Positions 8,077 through 16,024 of a stretch of DNA of 64,000 nucleotides are shown here, one piece after another; positions within the stretch are counted from its first letter, which is position 1; every line of letters starts with the position of its first letter. This DNA comes from Pseudorhodoferax sp965279475 (GTDB lineage Bacteria; Pseudomonadota; Gammaproteobacteria; Burkholderiales; Burkholderiaceae_C): assembly GCA_965279475.1 (NCBI GenBank), contig CBDIIA010000003.1:1116001-1180000 (forward strand), written 5' to 3'. Below the pieces are notes generated by a model. That model did not search any database. It saw nothing but the letters and a program-made list of their open reading frames with translations, and was not told where the DNA came from. The position numbers were made by a program, and so were the translations under genes.

Positions 8077-8937
8077 ATGTCAACTGGTCCTGCATTCATC
8101 ATCACACTCGCATGCGACGACCGACGCGGCATCGTGCGCGCCGTGACCGGCTTTTTGTACGACCGTGGCGGCAACATCAACGAAGCCGCGCAGTTCAATG
8201 ACCCTGCGTCGCGGCGGTTCTTCATGCGTGTCGCGTTCACCATGGAAGGCGATGCGGTCGACCTTGCCACCCTGCGCGAGCGGTTCGATCCGGTGGCCGT
8301 CGAATTCGGCATGGCCTGGAATTGTGTCGACGCGGCGGCTCGCATGCCGGTCGTGCTCATGGTTTCGAAACTGGGGCACTGCCTGCACGACCTGCTGCTG
8401 CGCTGGAAGACAGGCCTGCTGCCTGTCGATGTCAAGGCCATCGTCTCGAACCATCGAGACTTCTACCAGCTGGCGGCGTCGTACGACATTCCGTTCTACC
8501 AGTTCCCCGTGTCTTCAACGACGAAGGAGGCCGCCGAGGCCCAGTTGATGGAAGTCGTCGACCGCGAGAAAGCCGATCTCGTGGTGTTGGCGCGGTACAT
8601 GCAGGTGTTGAGCAACGACCTTTGCCGAAAACTGGAGGGTCGTGCCATCAACATCCACCACAGCTTTCTTCCTGGATTCAAGGGGGCACGGCCTTACCAC
8701 CAGGCCCACGCGCGCGGCGTGAAGCTGATTGGCGCAACGGCGCACTACGTCACGGCGGACCTGGACGAAGGCCCGATCATCGAGCAGGGCGTGGAACGCG
8801 CCGACCATGCGATGAGCCCCGAAGCACTGACGTCGGCGGGGCGCGATGTGGAAAGTGTGGTGCTCGCCCGGGCTGTGAAGTGGCACGCGGAACACCGCGT
8901 GATCCTGAACGGCAGTCGCGCCGTGGTGTTTCGCTAG
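8077..8937 (+). CDS. purU: Formyltetrahydrofolate deformylase
   Basis: The 286-residue protein matches PurU, which hydrolyses 10-formyl-THF to formate and THF in the cytoplasm. An N-terminal ACT domain (FIITLACDDRRGIVRAVTGF) is followed by a formyltransferase-fold catalytic domain with NIHHSFLPGFKGARPYHQA and the active-site aspartate in TADLDEGPIIEQ. I used the ATG at 8077 because of the AGGAAA site before it. Its place next to a folate-dependent demethylase and a folD relic suggests it disposes of surplus one-carbon units and regenerates THF, as in betaine/sarcosine catabolic loci; this role is inferred from context. Confidence 0.95.
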   Translation: MSTGPAFIITLACDDRRGIVRAVTGFLYDRGGNINEAAQFNDPASRRFFMRVAFTMEGDAVDLATLRERFDPVAVEFGMAWNCVDAAARMPVVLMVSKLGHCLHDLLLRWKTGLLPVDVKAIVSNHRDFYQLAASYDIPFYQFPVSSTTKEAAEAQLMEVVDREKADLVVLARYMQVLSNDLCRKLEGRAINIHHSFLPGFKGARPYHQAHARGVKLIGATAHYVTADLDEGPIIEQGVERADHAMSPEALTSAGRDVESVVLARAVKWHAEHRVILNGSRAVVFR

Positions 8938-9024
8938 CGCAGGTCCCTTGGTGGGCGGCGGGGTGCCGATCCCGTCGGTGTTTGGGCGCTGCGGGCTCCA
9001 GCAGGCGATCAAGAAACGGGGCAG

Positions 9025-11286
9025 TCAAGCCTCGGTATTGCGCGCCACTGCCACGCGGGTCGCATGGCGAAGCCGGGCGGCCAGGTCGAGCATGACGTTG
9101 GACAGCAGCTGCTGCACGACGTGCGGGTGGTCCTGCGACAGGCTCTCGTAGGCGCCGCGCGTCAGCACGGCGATCTCGACATCGTCGAGTGCGACCACGG
9201 TGGCCGACCGTGGCGCGAGGTCGAAGAAGCCGATCTCGCCGATGGTCGCGCCCCCGCGCACGCCTGCCAGCCGGGTGTCGCCGCCGCCGGCGCGGGGCAC
9301 GAGCACGCTGGCCGTGCCGCGCACCATCACCACCAGCGTGTCGCTCGGCTCACCCATCGTGAAGATGGTTTCGCCGGCGCGGTACGAGGCGTTCCACATG
9401 CGGCGCTGCAGCACCTCGCGGTCGGCGGGCGACATCCCGCGCAACAGCGTGAGGCCATCGTTGCCGACCGCCTGCTCGACCCTGGCGGCGGGCGCATAAC
9501 GGTGGATCACCAGGTTCTCGGCGACCTCGAGCGCACGGTCCATGTCGGGCGAGAAATGGCCGTCGGGAATGTGCTCGGCCAGCACCTCGGACACGCCGGC
9601 GCTCGGCGTGCCGGCCCCGGCGTGCATGCCGCCGTGCAGCACCCGCACGCCGAGGACTTCGGCGTGTTGCTGCAGCCGCGCGATGGCCCGCGCCAGGCTG
9701 GTGTCGACGTGGCGCACGCGCGACCAGTCGAACACGATGCATTCGCTGCCGCGCAGATGCTGGCGCACGATGCTGTCGATGCTGTCGATCGAGCCGAAGA
9801 ACACATCGCCTTCGAGCTGGAACACGTGGATGCGGTCCGCATGCTGCGACAGCAGTTGCAGTTCCGTGCGTGAGCGCGCGCAGTTGGAGCTGATCTGGGC
9901 GCCGGTCCAGATGTTGCGCACCGGCCGGTCGCCGTTGCGCGCGGCGTAGACGAACAGCCCCAGCACCAGGCCCGTCAACGCCGCCGCGACGATGTTGAAG
10001 GCCACCGCGCACAGGGTCACGGCGGAGATCAGCGCCAGGTCTTCCTTGGCATTGCTGCTGAGCGCAGCACGGGCGGCAGGGTGTGCGGCGGTAGCCGTGC
10101 GTGGCTGCAGCAGCCAGTTGCGCATCAGCAGCAGCGAGCCGCGATCGACCAGGTACCAGGCCTCGCACAGCAATGCGCCGCACACGGCAGCAACGGGGAT
10201 CCAGGTCAGCAGGCCGCTCAGATAGACGAGGGCCAGCACGGCGGCCGCCATCAGCAGCGTGCGCGCGCCCAGCGGCGCCCGGCGCGCGGCCACGGTGCTC
10301 GATTGCTGGGATCCGGCCAGCGGCGCCGAGCCCAGCAGTCCGGCCAATGCGATGCCGCCGGCCAGCACCAGGTTGTCGCGCGTGCCCGACCCCGGACTGC
10401 CGTCGATCTGGCTCACGGCCCGGCTGGCAACCGTGGTGTTGATGAACAGCACGCTGCCCAGAATGGCCGAGTCTCCTGCCACCGTGCGCACCAGCGCCAG
10501 CCAGTCGATGGGCCCACGCTGCAAGGCGGAGAAGTCGCGCAGCTGCGGCAGCTGCTGCCATGGCAACTGGTTGCTGGCGGATGCGATGGTTGCCGAATCC
10601 TGGCCGGCGAACAGCATCCAGGCGATCGCACAGACCGCGCCGGCGGCCAGCGCAATTGCCGAGGCCGGCCATTCGGGGCGCCAGCGGTGCGTGGCGAAAC
10701 CTGCGCCCAGACTGGCCAGCGCCACGCTGGCGACCAGCAGCGTCGGGTAGTGCAGCCGCAGCAGACCGGCCAGCGCCGTCACCTGCGACACCACCAGCAC
10801 CAGGGCGATCGCATTGCCAAAGCCGGCGTAGACCGGTGCCGGGATGTAGCGCGAGAAACGCTGTGCCTTCATCAGGAAGAGCAGCGCCACCCAGGCGCCG
10901 GTGCCGACGCCGATGGCCATCATCGCCAGCAGGCGCGTCGCGGCATCGTCGGCCAGGCCCCAGCCAGGCAATTGTGGGTACAGCCTGTCGAGCATCGCGG
11001 CCAGCGTGGTGGCTGCAAGCAGGGGCGAAGACAGCAACAACGGGCGTTGCGAGCGTGCGGTGAACAGCAGCACCGCGATCAGCATCGCAACGGTGATCCA
11101 CACGCCGAAGCCGATCAGCTGCGGGTCGACCTTGGCGTAGACCAGCGTGACGCAGCCCAGGGTAGCCGGGACGGAAGACGACAGCCCTTCGATGGCCGCG
11201 CGCACGCCACCACGCCAAGTCGCCTGTTCACCTGGGCGGTAGGCCGATGTTCCGGGGACGGTGGCAGATCGTGAGGGGTTGGACAC
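9025..11286 (-). CDS. SulP-family anion transporter with STAS and cyclic-nucleotide-binding domains
   Basis: This 753-residue inner-membrane protein starts with GTG. Residues about 25-460 form a string of hydrophobic helices of the SulP type (YIPAPVYAGFGNAIAL; FINTTVASRAVSQ). A STAS domain follows (about 485-600; VFFGSIDSIDSIVRQHL, CIVFDWSRVRHVDTS), then a cNMP-binding/Crp-like module at the C-terminus (about 640-745; FTMGEPSDTLVVMVRG, GGATIGEIGFFDLAPRSATV). SulP-STAS proteins move sulfate, bicarbonate or dicarboxylates; the added cNMP domain suggests gating by a nucleotide or another ligand. It is convergent with purU. The substrate is unknown. Confidence 0.85.
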   Translation of the reverse strand: MSNPSRSATVPGTSAYRPGEQATWRGGVRAAIEGLSSSVPATLGCVTLVYAKVDPQLIGFGVWITVAMLIAVLLFTARSQRPLLLSSPLLAATTLAAMLDRLYPQLPGWGLADDAATRLLAMMAIGVGTGAWVALLFLMKAQRFSRYIPAPVYAGFGNAIALVLVVSQVTALAGLLRLHYPTLLVASVALASLGAGFATHRWRPEWPASAIALAAGAVCAIAWMLFAGQDSATIASASNQLPWQQLPQLRDFSALQRGPIDWLALVRTVAGDSAILGSVLFINTTVASRAVSQIDGSPGSGTRDNLVLAGGIALAGLLGSAPLAGSQQSSTVAARRAPLGARTLLMAAAVLALVYLSGLLTWIPVAAVCGALLCEAWYLVDRGSLLLMRNWLLQPRTATAAHPAARAALSSNAKEDLALISAVTLCAVAFNIVAAALTGLVLGLFVYAARNGDRPVRNIWTGAQISSNCARSRTELQLLSQHADRIHVFQLEGDVFFGSIDSIDSIVRQHLRGSECIVFDWSRVRHVDTSLARAIARLQQHAEVLGVRVLHGGMHAGAGTPSAGVSEVLAEHIPDGHFSPDMDRALEVAENLVIHRYAPAARVEQAVGNDGLTLLRGMSPADREVLQRRMWNASYRAGETIFTMGEPSDTLVVMVRGTASVLVPRAGGGDTRLAGVRGGATIGEIGFFDLAPRSATVVALDDVEIAVLTRGAYESLSQDHPHVVQQLLSNVMLDLAARLRHATRVAVARNTEA

Positions 11287-11406
11287 TGGGCAGATGCAGA
11301 AAAACGGCTGGTCTTGGCCAGCCGCTCCGCCGAGTGTAAATGGCCCAGTGCCGGGACATCGGGTTCACCAACACCGTGTCGAGCGTTGGCGGACCCAACT
11401 CAAAGG

Positions 11407-11631
11407 TCAGCGATTCTGGTCGCGGCGCTTGCCCACTTCATTGCCGACCAATGCGCCGGCTGCGGCGCCGCCCACGGTGCCCAGCGTGCTGCCGAACACC
11501 GCGTTACCGACCACACCGCCGGCCACCGCGCCGACGCCGGTGCCCACCTGGGCGCCGGTCGGGTCGCTGGCACAGCCCGTCAGACCGATCAGGGATGCAG
11601 CTGCCGCTGCCAAGCAGATGGTTTTCAACAT
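11407..11631 (-). CDS. Small glycine-zipper lipoprotein
   Basis: The 74-residue precursor has a signal peptide ending in a lipobox (LIGLTGCAS) and a glycine-zipper core (GTGVGAVAGGVVGNAVFGSTLG, read in part) followed by a basic tail KRRDQNR. Outer-membrane glycine-zipper lipoproteins (SlyB/YmgG/OsmB-like) often respond to envelope stress. The start at 11631 is preceded by AAGGTG at a proper distance; upstream in-frame methionines lack this and would bury the signal peptide. It appears to be a single-gene unit downstream of amiC. Confidence 0.85.
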   Translation of the reverse strand: MLKTICLAAAAASLIGLTGCASDPTGAQVGTGVGAVAGGVVGNAVFGSTLGTVGGAAAGALVGNEVGKRRDQNR

Positions 11632-11811
11632 GTCGTTCACCTTGTGTCCTGTTGGGAGGTTGCAGGTCTTCGATGGCCTGTGCATTCACTTTAGGCAGAG
11701 ACTTCAGTGGGGTCTGTAGTCCGGCACCGCCGCGCCCTGTCGGAGCCGCTGATGGCCCTCTTCCAGTCGGCGATCGATAGCTTCAAGCACGACCCAAACC
11801 ACTTCAAACGG

Positions 11812-11922
11812 GCGCGGCAAAAGGCCAGAACACCGCGGAACCGCCAACGCCTGGCCGCAGGTGTTGCCCCCCGGTAGGGGGTTGGCGTAGCGACACGAAG
11901 TGCGCGAAGACTGGGGGCGAGC
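11812..11922 (-). repeat. Dispersed 111-bp intergenic repeat, copy A
   Basis: This stretch matches 26816-26926 over its whole 111 bases with only scattered differences (shared AACACCGCGGAACCG, GTAGGGGG, GCGACACG and AGACTGGGGGCGAGC). It contains a CCCCC-GGTA-GGGGG hairpin and a second weak hairpin around GCGACACGAAGTGCGC. It ends 4 bases after the amiC stop codon, in the same relative orientation as copy B after ftsB. It occupies most of the amiC-to-lipoprotein gap. Confidence 0.8.
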
Positions 11923-11926
11923 CGAT

Positions 11927-13306
11927 TTATACAGTGCGGTTGCGCGCGAGCGGCGGGTTCTTCGCGAAGTAGCGGCGGATGCCGCGCATGATCGCGTCGG
12001 CCAGTTGCTCCTGGTAGGCCACGGTCTTGAGCTTTGCCTCTTCGTCCGGGTTGCTGATGAACGCCGTCTCGACCAGCACGCTCGGGATGTCGGGCGCCTT
12101 CAGCACCGCGAAGCCGGCCTGCTCGACGCGCGGCTTGTGCAGCCGGCCCACGTTGCCGATCTCGCCCAGCACGGCGCTGCCGAGCTTCAGGCTGTCGTTG
12201 ATCTGCGCGGTGGTGCTCATGTCGAGCATGGCCCGTTGCACCTGTGCATCCTTGGCCAGCACGTTGACGCCGCCGATCAGGTCGGCCTTGTTCTCCTTGG
12301 CGGCCATCCAGCGGGCCGCGCTGCTGGAGGCGCCACCCTGGCTCAGCGCGAACACGCTGGCGCCACGGGCACTGGGCGTGAGAAAGGCATCGGCGTGGAT
12401 GCTGACGAACAGGTCGGCCTGCACGCGCCGGGCCTTCTGCACGCGCACCTGCAGCGGCACGAAGAAATCGGCATCGCGCGTGAGGAAGGCGCGCATCGGG
12501 CTGCCCTTGATGCTGGCCGCGTTGATGCGCTCGCGCAGCCGGTGCGCCACCTGCAGCACGATGTCCTTCTCGCGTGTACCGCCGGGGCCGATCGCGCCGG
12601 GGTCTTCACCGCCGTGGCCGGGGTCGAGCGCGATGATGATGAGCCGGTCGGTGCGGCTCGGCTCTGGCATCGGCGCCGGCGGGGGGGCGGGTGGATGGGC
12701 AGCCGCCAGCGTGCCGTGGGGCAGGGCGGGCGAAGGCCCCTGGGCCGTGCTGGCGGGTTTCTGCGTCTGCCGTTCGATCAGCTCGGCCAGCGGGTCGGCT
12801 GGTGCCGCGGGCGCGGCCACACCGGCGACGGGCGCGCCCTCGGCGGGCTTTTCCTTCAGACGCTCGGCGATCAACGCCTCGAGCGGGTCTTCGGCCTGGG
12901 CCGGGTAGAGGTCGAACACCAGCCTGTGCTGGTAGGCCGCCACCGGCGCCAGTGTGAACACCTGGGGCAGCGCCGCGCGTTTCAGGTCGACCACCAGGCG
13001 CACGATGCCGGGCGTGTTCTGGCCGACGCGGATGCCGGCGATGTTGGGATCGTCCGGCTTCACGCGGCCGACCAGCTCGCGCAGCGCCGGGTCGAGGTCG
13101 ATGCCTTCGATGTCGACAGCCAGACGCGGCGGCGTCGCGACGAACATCTGGCGCGCGACCAGCGGCACATCGGACTCGATGGTCACGCGGGTGTAGTCGG
13201 GCGCAGGCCAGACCCGCACGGCGATGATGCCCGCGCCCCGGGCGATCTGGTGGGCGCCCAGCAGCAGCGCCAGCGAACCCCTGCCGAGCAGCGTGCGCCG
13301 CCTCAT
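11927..13306 (-). CDS. amiC: N-acetylmuramoyl-L-alanine amidase, periplasmic
   Basis: The 459-residue protein begins MRRRTLLGRGSLALLLGA, a signal sequence with a consecutive-arginine motif compatible with Tat export, as for E. coli AmiC. An N-terminal AMIN domain (about 25-145; VWPAPDYTRVTIESD) targets the protein to the septum. A Pro/Ala-rich linker leads to the zinc amidase_3 domain (about 230-455) with metal-binding DPGHGGEDPGA, the glutamate in GTREKD, SIHADAF and the catalytic glutamate in LVETAFISN. It cleaves peptide stems from murein during cell separation. Its ATG overlaps the tsaE stop as ATGA, so the two are translationally coupled. Confidence 0.93.
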   Translation of the reverse strand: MRRRTLLGRGSLALLLGAHQIARGAGIIAVRVWPAPDYTRVTIESDVPLVARQMFVATPPRLAVDIEGIDLDPALRELVGRVKPDDPNIAGIRVGQNTPGIVRLVVDLKRAALPQVFTLAPVAAYQHRLVFDLYPAQAEDPLEALIAERLKEKPAEGAPVAGVAAPAAPADPLAELIERQTQKPASTAQGPSPALPHGTLAAAHPPAPPPAPMPEPSRTDRLIIIALDPGHGGEDPGAIGPGGTREKDIVLQVAHRLRERINAASIKGSPMRAFLTRDADFFVPLQVRVQKARRVQADLFVSIHADAFLTPSARGASVFALSQGGASSSAARWMAAKENKADLIGGVNVLAKDAQVQRAMLDMSTTAQINDSLKLGSAVLGEIGNVGRLHKPRVEQAGFAVLKAPDIPSVLVETAFISNPDEEAKLKTVAYQEQLADAIMRGIRRYFAKNPPLARNRTV

Positions 13307-13866
13307 GCGGCGTCCCCTGACGGCGGAGCCGCGAGCAGTTGGCGGCCCGCCGGGGTGGCCGCAGCCAAGGTCACGTGGCGCGACTCGTCGGCCTGCGAGA
13401 CGATGGTGACCGTGAGATCCGGCGTGGGCAGCAGGGCCGCGGCCTTGTCGGGCCATTCAGCGAGCTTCAGGCCCTGGCTCGCGAAGATGTCGCGAAAGCC
13501 GGCGTCTTCCCATTCGCGCGGGTCGTTGAAGCGGTAGAAGTCGAAATGCCAGATCGACAGCGGCGGCGTGATGTGCTCGGCCTGGTGCGGCTCGACCACC
13601 GCGTAGGTCGGGCTCTTGATGCGGCCGGTGACGCCGAGCGCGCGCAGCAGGTGCCGCACCAGGGTGGTCTTGCCGGCGCCCAGATCGCCCTGCAAGGCGA
13701 TGAAGGCGTTGCCGATGGCCGGTTGCGCGGCCAGCGCGGCTGCAAAGGCTGCGGTAGCGGATTCGTCGCGCCAGACCAGGCTGCGCTGCGCGGGCGCGGT
13801 GCCGGCCGACCCGGTTCCTACAATCGGCGCGTGGCTGTTGCTGGTGGTCAGATCGATGCTCTCCAA
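13303..13866 (-). CDS. tsaE: tRNA threonylcarbamoyladenosine biosynthesis ATPase TsaE
   Basis: The core matches TsaE, the small ATPase needed with TsaB/C/D to make the t6A modification of ANN-decoding tRNAs. It has P-loop GDLGAGKTT, KSPTYAVVEPH and the Walker-B-like WHFDFYRFNDPREWEDAG, ending in LAEWPDKAAALLP. The start is unclear: no ATG or GTG lies in frame before the domain. A TTG at 13866 gives 187 residues but overlaps the divergent queG start by 36 bases and has no clear ribosome site. The gene is followed by amiC with an ATGA overlap, the usual arrangement in Burkholderiales. Confidence 0.88.
   Translation of the reverse strand: MESIDLTTSNSHAPIVGTGSAGTAPAQRSLVWRDESATAAFAAALAAQPAIGNAFIALQGDLGAGKTTLVRHLLRALGVTGRIKSPTYAVVEPHQAEHITPPLSIWHFDFYRFNDPREWEDAGFRDIFASQGLKLAEWPDKAAALLPTPDLTVTIVSQADESRHVTLAAATPAGRQLLAAPPSGDAA
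13819..13830 (+). promoter_or_regulatory. TACAAT -10 box six bases before the queG start
   Basis: TACAAT (13819-13824) is followed by six bases and then the queG GTG at 13831. With transcription starting about 7 bases after the -10 box, the message would begin at or next to the start codon and have no ribosome site. No good -35 is visible. Confidence 0.4.
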
Positions 13867-14934
13867 TTGGTGTCCGGAATCCAGGAATGGGCCGGCGCGC
13901 TCGGATTCTCCCAAATCGGCGTGGCGCCTGTCGACCTGTCTTCTGCCGAAGACGGTCTGAGCGCCTGGCTGGCCCAGGGGTTCCATGGCGAGATGGGCTA
14001 CATGGCCGCGCATGGCATCAAGCGGGCCCGGCCGGCCGAGCTGGTGCCGGGCACGGTGAGCGTCATCACCGCGCGCATGGACTACCTGCCGCGCGCCACA
14101 CCCGCAGGCTGGCAGGGCATCGAGTTCGAGCGGCTGCAGCGGCCGGGCGAAGGCATCGTCTCGTTGTACGCACGAGGCCGCGACTACCACAAGGTGCTGC
14201 GCGCGCGGCTGCAGAAGCTGGCCGAACGCATCGCCTCCGAGGTGGGGCCGCTGGGCTTTCGGGTGTTCACCGATTCGGCGCCGGTGCTCGAGGCCGAGCT
14301 GGCCGCGCGCAGCGGACAGGGCTGGCGCGGCAAGCACACGCTGGTGCTGAACCGCGAAGGCGGCTCGATGTTCTTTCTCGGAGAGATCTACGTCGACCTG
14401 GCGCTGCCGCACAGCGCGCCGGTCAGCGGCCATTGCGGCCAGTGCCAGGCCTGCATCGACATCTGCCCCACGGCGGCCATCGTCGCGCCGCAGCGGCTGG
14501 ACGCACGCCGTTGCATCTCTTACCTCACGATCGAACATCCGGGGCCGATCCCGCTCGAGTTGCGCGCGCTGATCGGCAACCGCATCTATGGTTGCGACGA
14601 CTGCCAGCTGGTCTGCCCCTGGAACAAGTTTGCGCAGCGTTCCGCGCTGCCCGACTTCGATGCCCGCGCAGGGCTCGCCGGCGCACAGCTGGCCGAGCTG
14701 TTCGGCTGGACCGAGGCCGACTTCCTGCAGCGCACGGAGGGCAGCCCGATCCGCCGCATCGGCCACGAGCGCTGGCTGCGCAACGTGGCGGTGGCGCTGG
14801 GCAACGCATTGCGCGATGCCGGCGACGCATCGGTGCAAAGACGTTGTGCCGATGCGCTGCAGGCGCGTGCCGGCGATGCCAGTGCCCTGGTGCGCGAGCA
14901 CGTGGCCTGGGCGCTGGCGCAGCAGCCGGCGTGA
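13831..14934 (+). CDS. queG: Epoxyqueuosine reductase
   Basis: The 367-residue cytoplasmic enzyme reduces epoxyqueuosine to queuosine in tRNA using cobalamin and two [4Fe-4S] clusters. Visible are the N-terminal GALGFSQIGVAPVDLS, the AARSGQGWRGKHTLVLN segment, and ferredoxin-like motifs CGQCQACIDICPTAAI and CDDCQLVCPWNKF (eight cysteines), plus C-terminal HEAT-like repeats. I took the GTG at 13831; an ATG nearby is out of frame. A TACAAT box lies just upstream, implying a leaderless or nearly leaderless message. The gene is divergent from tsaE, another tRNA-modification gene. Confidence 0.94.
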   Translation: MAVAGGQIDALQLVSGIQEWAGALGFSQIGVAPVDLSSAEDGLSAWLAQGFHGEMGYMAAHGIKRARPAELVPGTVSVITARMDYLPRATPAGWQGIEFERLQRPGEGIVSLYARGRDYHKVLRARLQKLAERIASEVGPLGFRVFTDSAPVLEAELAARSGQGWRGKHTLVLNREGGSMFFLGEIYVDLALPHSAPVSGHCGQCQACIDICPTAAIVAPQRLDARRCISYLTIEHPGPIPLELRALIGNRIYGCDDCQLVCPWNKFAQRSALPDFDARAGLAGAQLAELFGWTEADFLQRTEGSPIRRIGHERWLRNVAVALGNALRDAGDASVQRRCADALQARAGDASALVREHVAWALAQQPA

Positions 14935-14963
14935 TCGCCCGCAGAACCACGCCCTGCCGACGC

Positions 14964-15869
14964 CTACCGCAGCACGCCCAGCGCGAACCACAGGCTGCCG
15001 ATGCTCAGTGCCGTCGACAGGGCGACCAGGCCCGCGACATACGGCCCGTTGTAGCCCATGCGCGCGGCCAGCACATAGCAGCTCGATGCCGTGGGCAGGG
15101 CCGAGAAGGTCAGCAGTGCGGCGCTCTGCACCGGCGGCAGGCCGTACAGACGTGCCACCGCGAAGGCCGTCAAGGGCAACGCCAGATGGCGTATCGCCAG
15201 CAGGCTGACACCCAGCGTCTTGGCGCGCGCGAGTGACGCGAACTGCATGCCCGCACCGGTGGCCATCAGGCCCAGCGCCAGCGAGGCGCTACCGATGCGG
15301 CTGGTGGTGGGCTCGAGCCAGGACGGAATCGAAAACCCCAGCAGGTTGGCGGCCAGGCCGGAGGCCGTGGCGATGATCAGCGGATTGCGCAGCAGCTCGC
15401 GCAGGAAACCGGTCTGCGCGTGGCGCGCCATCGGCCATACGGCGGCCACATTGAGCAGTGGCACGCAGACGCCGATCAGCACCGCGATCAGCAGCAGGCC
15501 CTGCGCGCCCGCCACGCGCTCGCCGATGGCCAGTGCCACGAACGAGTTGAAGCGGAAGGCGATTTGCGCACTGCCGGCGTGCTCGCGGCGGTCGACGTGA
15601 CGGCCGATCACCGGAAGGTGTGGCAGGCTGTACGACAGCGCGATGCCGACCGCGCACATCGTCACTCCGGCAGCGATCAGGCTGCCTGTCGCGGCCAGGT
15701 CGATCCGGCTTTTCACGATCGACTGGAACAGCAGCACCGGAAACAGCAGGTAGTAGGTGAGGATCTCGATCTGCTCCCACAGCGGGCGTTTGAGCGCGGT
15801 GTGGCGGCACAACAGCAAGCCGCACAGGATCAGCAGGAAGTCGGGAAGCAGCAGTTGCGCATAGTTCAC
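14964..15869 (-). CDS. AEC (auxin efflux carrier)-family transporter
   Basis: From GTG 15869 (NYAQLLLPDFLLILCG) the protein has 301 residues, the normal AEC length, with about ten hydrophobic helices; upstream in-frame ATG 15911 would add a non-hydrophobic leader. Family-typical segments are FRFNSFVALAIGERV, NPLIIATASGLAANLLG and the C-terminal LPTASSCYVLAARMG. Bacterial AEC members export or exchange malonate, malate or other small carboxylates; the substrate here is unknown. It is convergent with queG (29-base gap) and divergent from the Bug receptor gene. Confidence 0.85.
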   Translation of the reverse strand: MNYAQLLLPDFLLILCGLLLCRHTALKRPLWEQIEILTYYLLFPVLLFQSIVKSRIDLAATGSLIAAGVTMCAVGIALSYSLPHLPVIGRHVDRREHAGSAQIAFRFNSFVALAIGERVAGAQGLLLIAVLIGVCVPLLNVAAVWPMARHAQTGFLRELLRNPLIIATASGLAANLLGFSIPSWLEPTTSRIGSASLALGLMATGAGMQFASLARAKTLGVSLLAIRHLALPLTAFAVARLYGLPPVQSAALLTFSALPTASSCYVLAARMGYNGPYVAGLVALSTALSIGSLWFALGVLR

Positions 15870-15933
15870 GCGGCCGAGAATACCAGCGGCCTGTATGCGG
15901 GTTCGCGCCATGTTCGGCGCGAGATGCGACTTC

Positions 15934-15939
15934 TATAAT
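15934..15939 (+). promoter_or_regulatory. -10 box (TATAAT) upstream of the Bug receptor gene
   Basis: A perfect TATAAT sits about 85 bases before the receptor start. The hexamer 17 bases upstream (TGTTCG, 15911-15916) is a weak -35. A GGAG ribosome site lies at the end of the leader, a few bases before the ATG at 16025. Confidence 0.5.
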
Positions 15940-16024
15940 CCGATCGCCTCGGGCCGCGCAGCCTGGCATGTGACCGGCACCTCCAGCCCGGCCACGACAA
16001 GTCGTTCATTCAGGAGACCCATCG

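Noticed and set aside
11751..11879. Short frame beginning MALFQSAIDSFKHD in the amiC-lipoprotein gap
   Set aside because: It reads into repeat copy A, has no ribosome site and no relation I recognise; it could be a relic of a lost gene but is too short to support.
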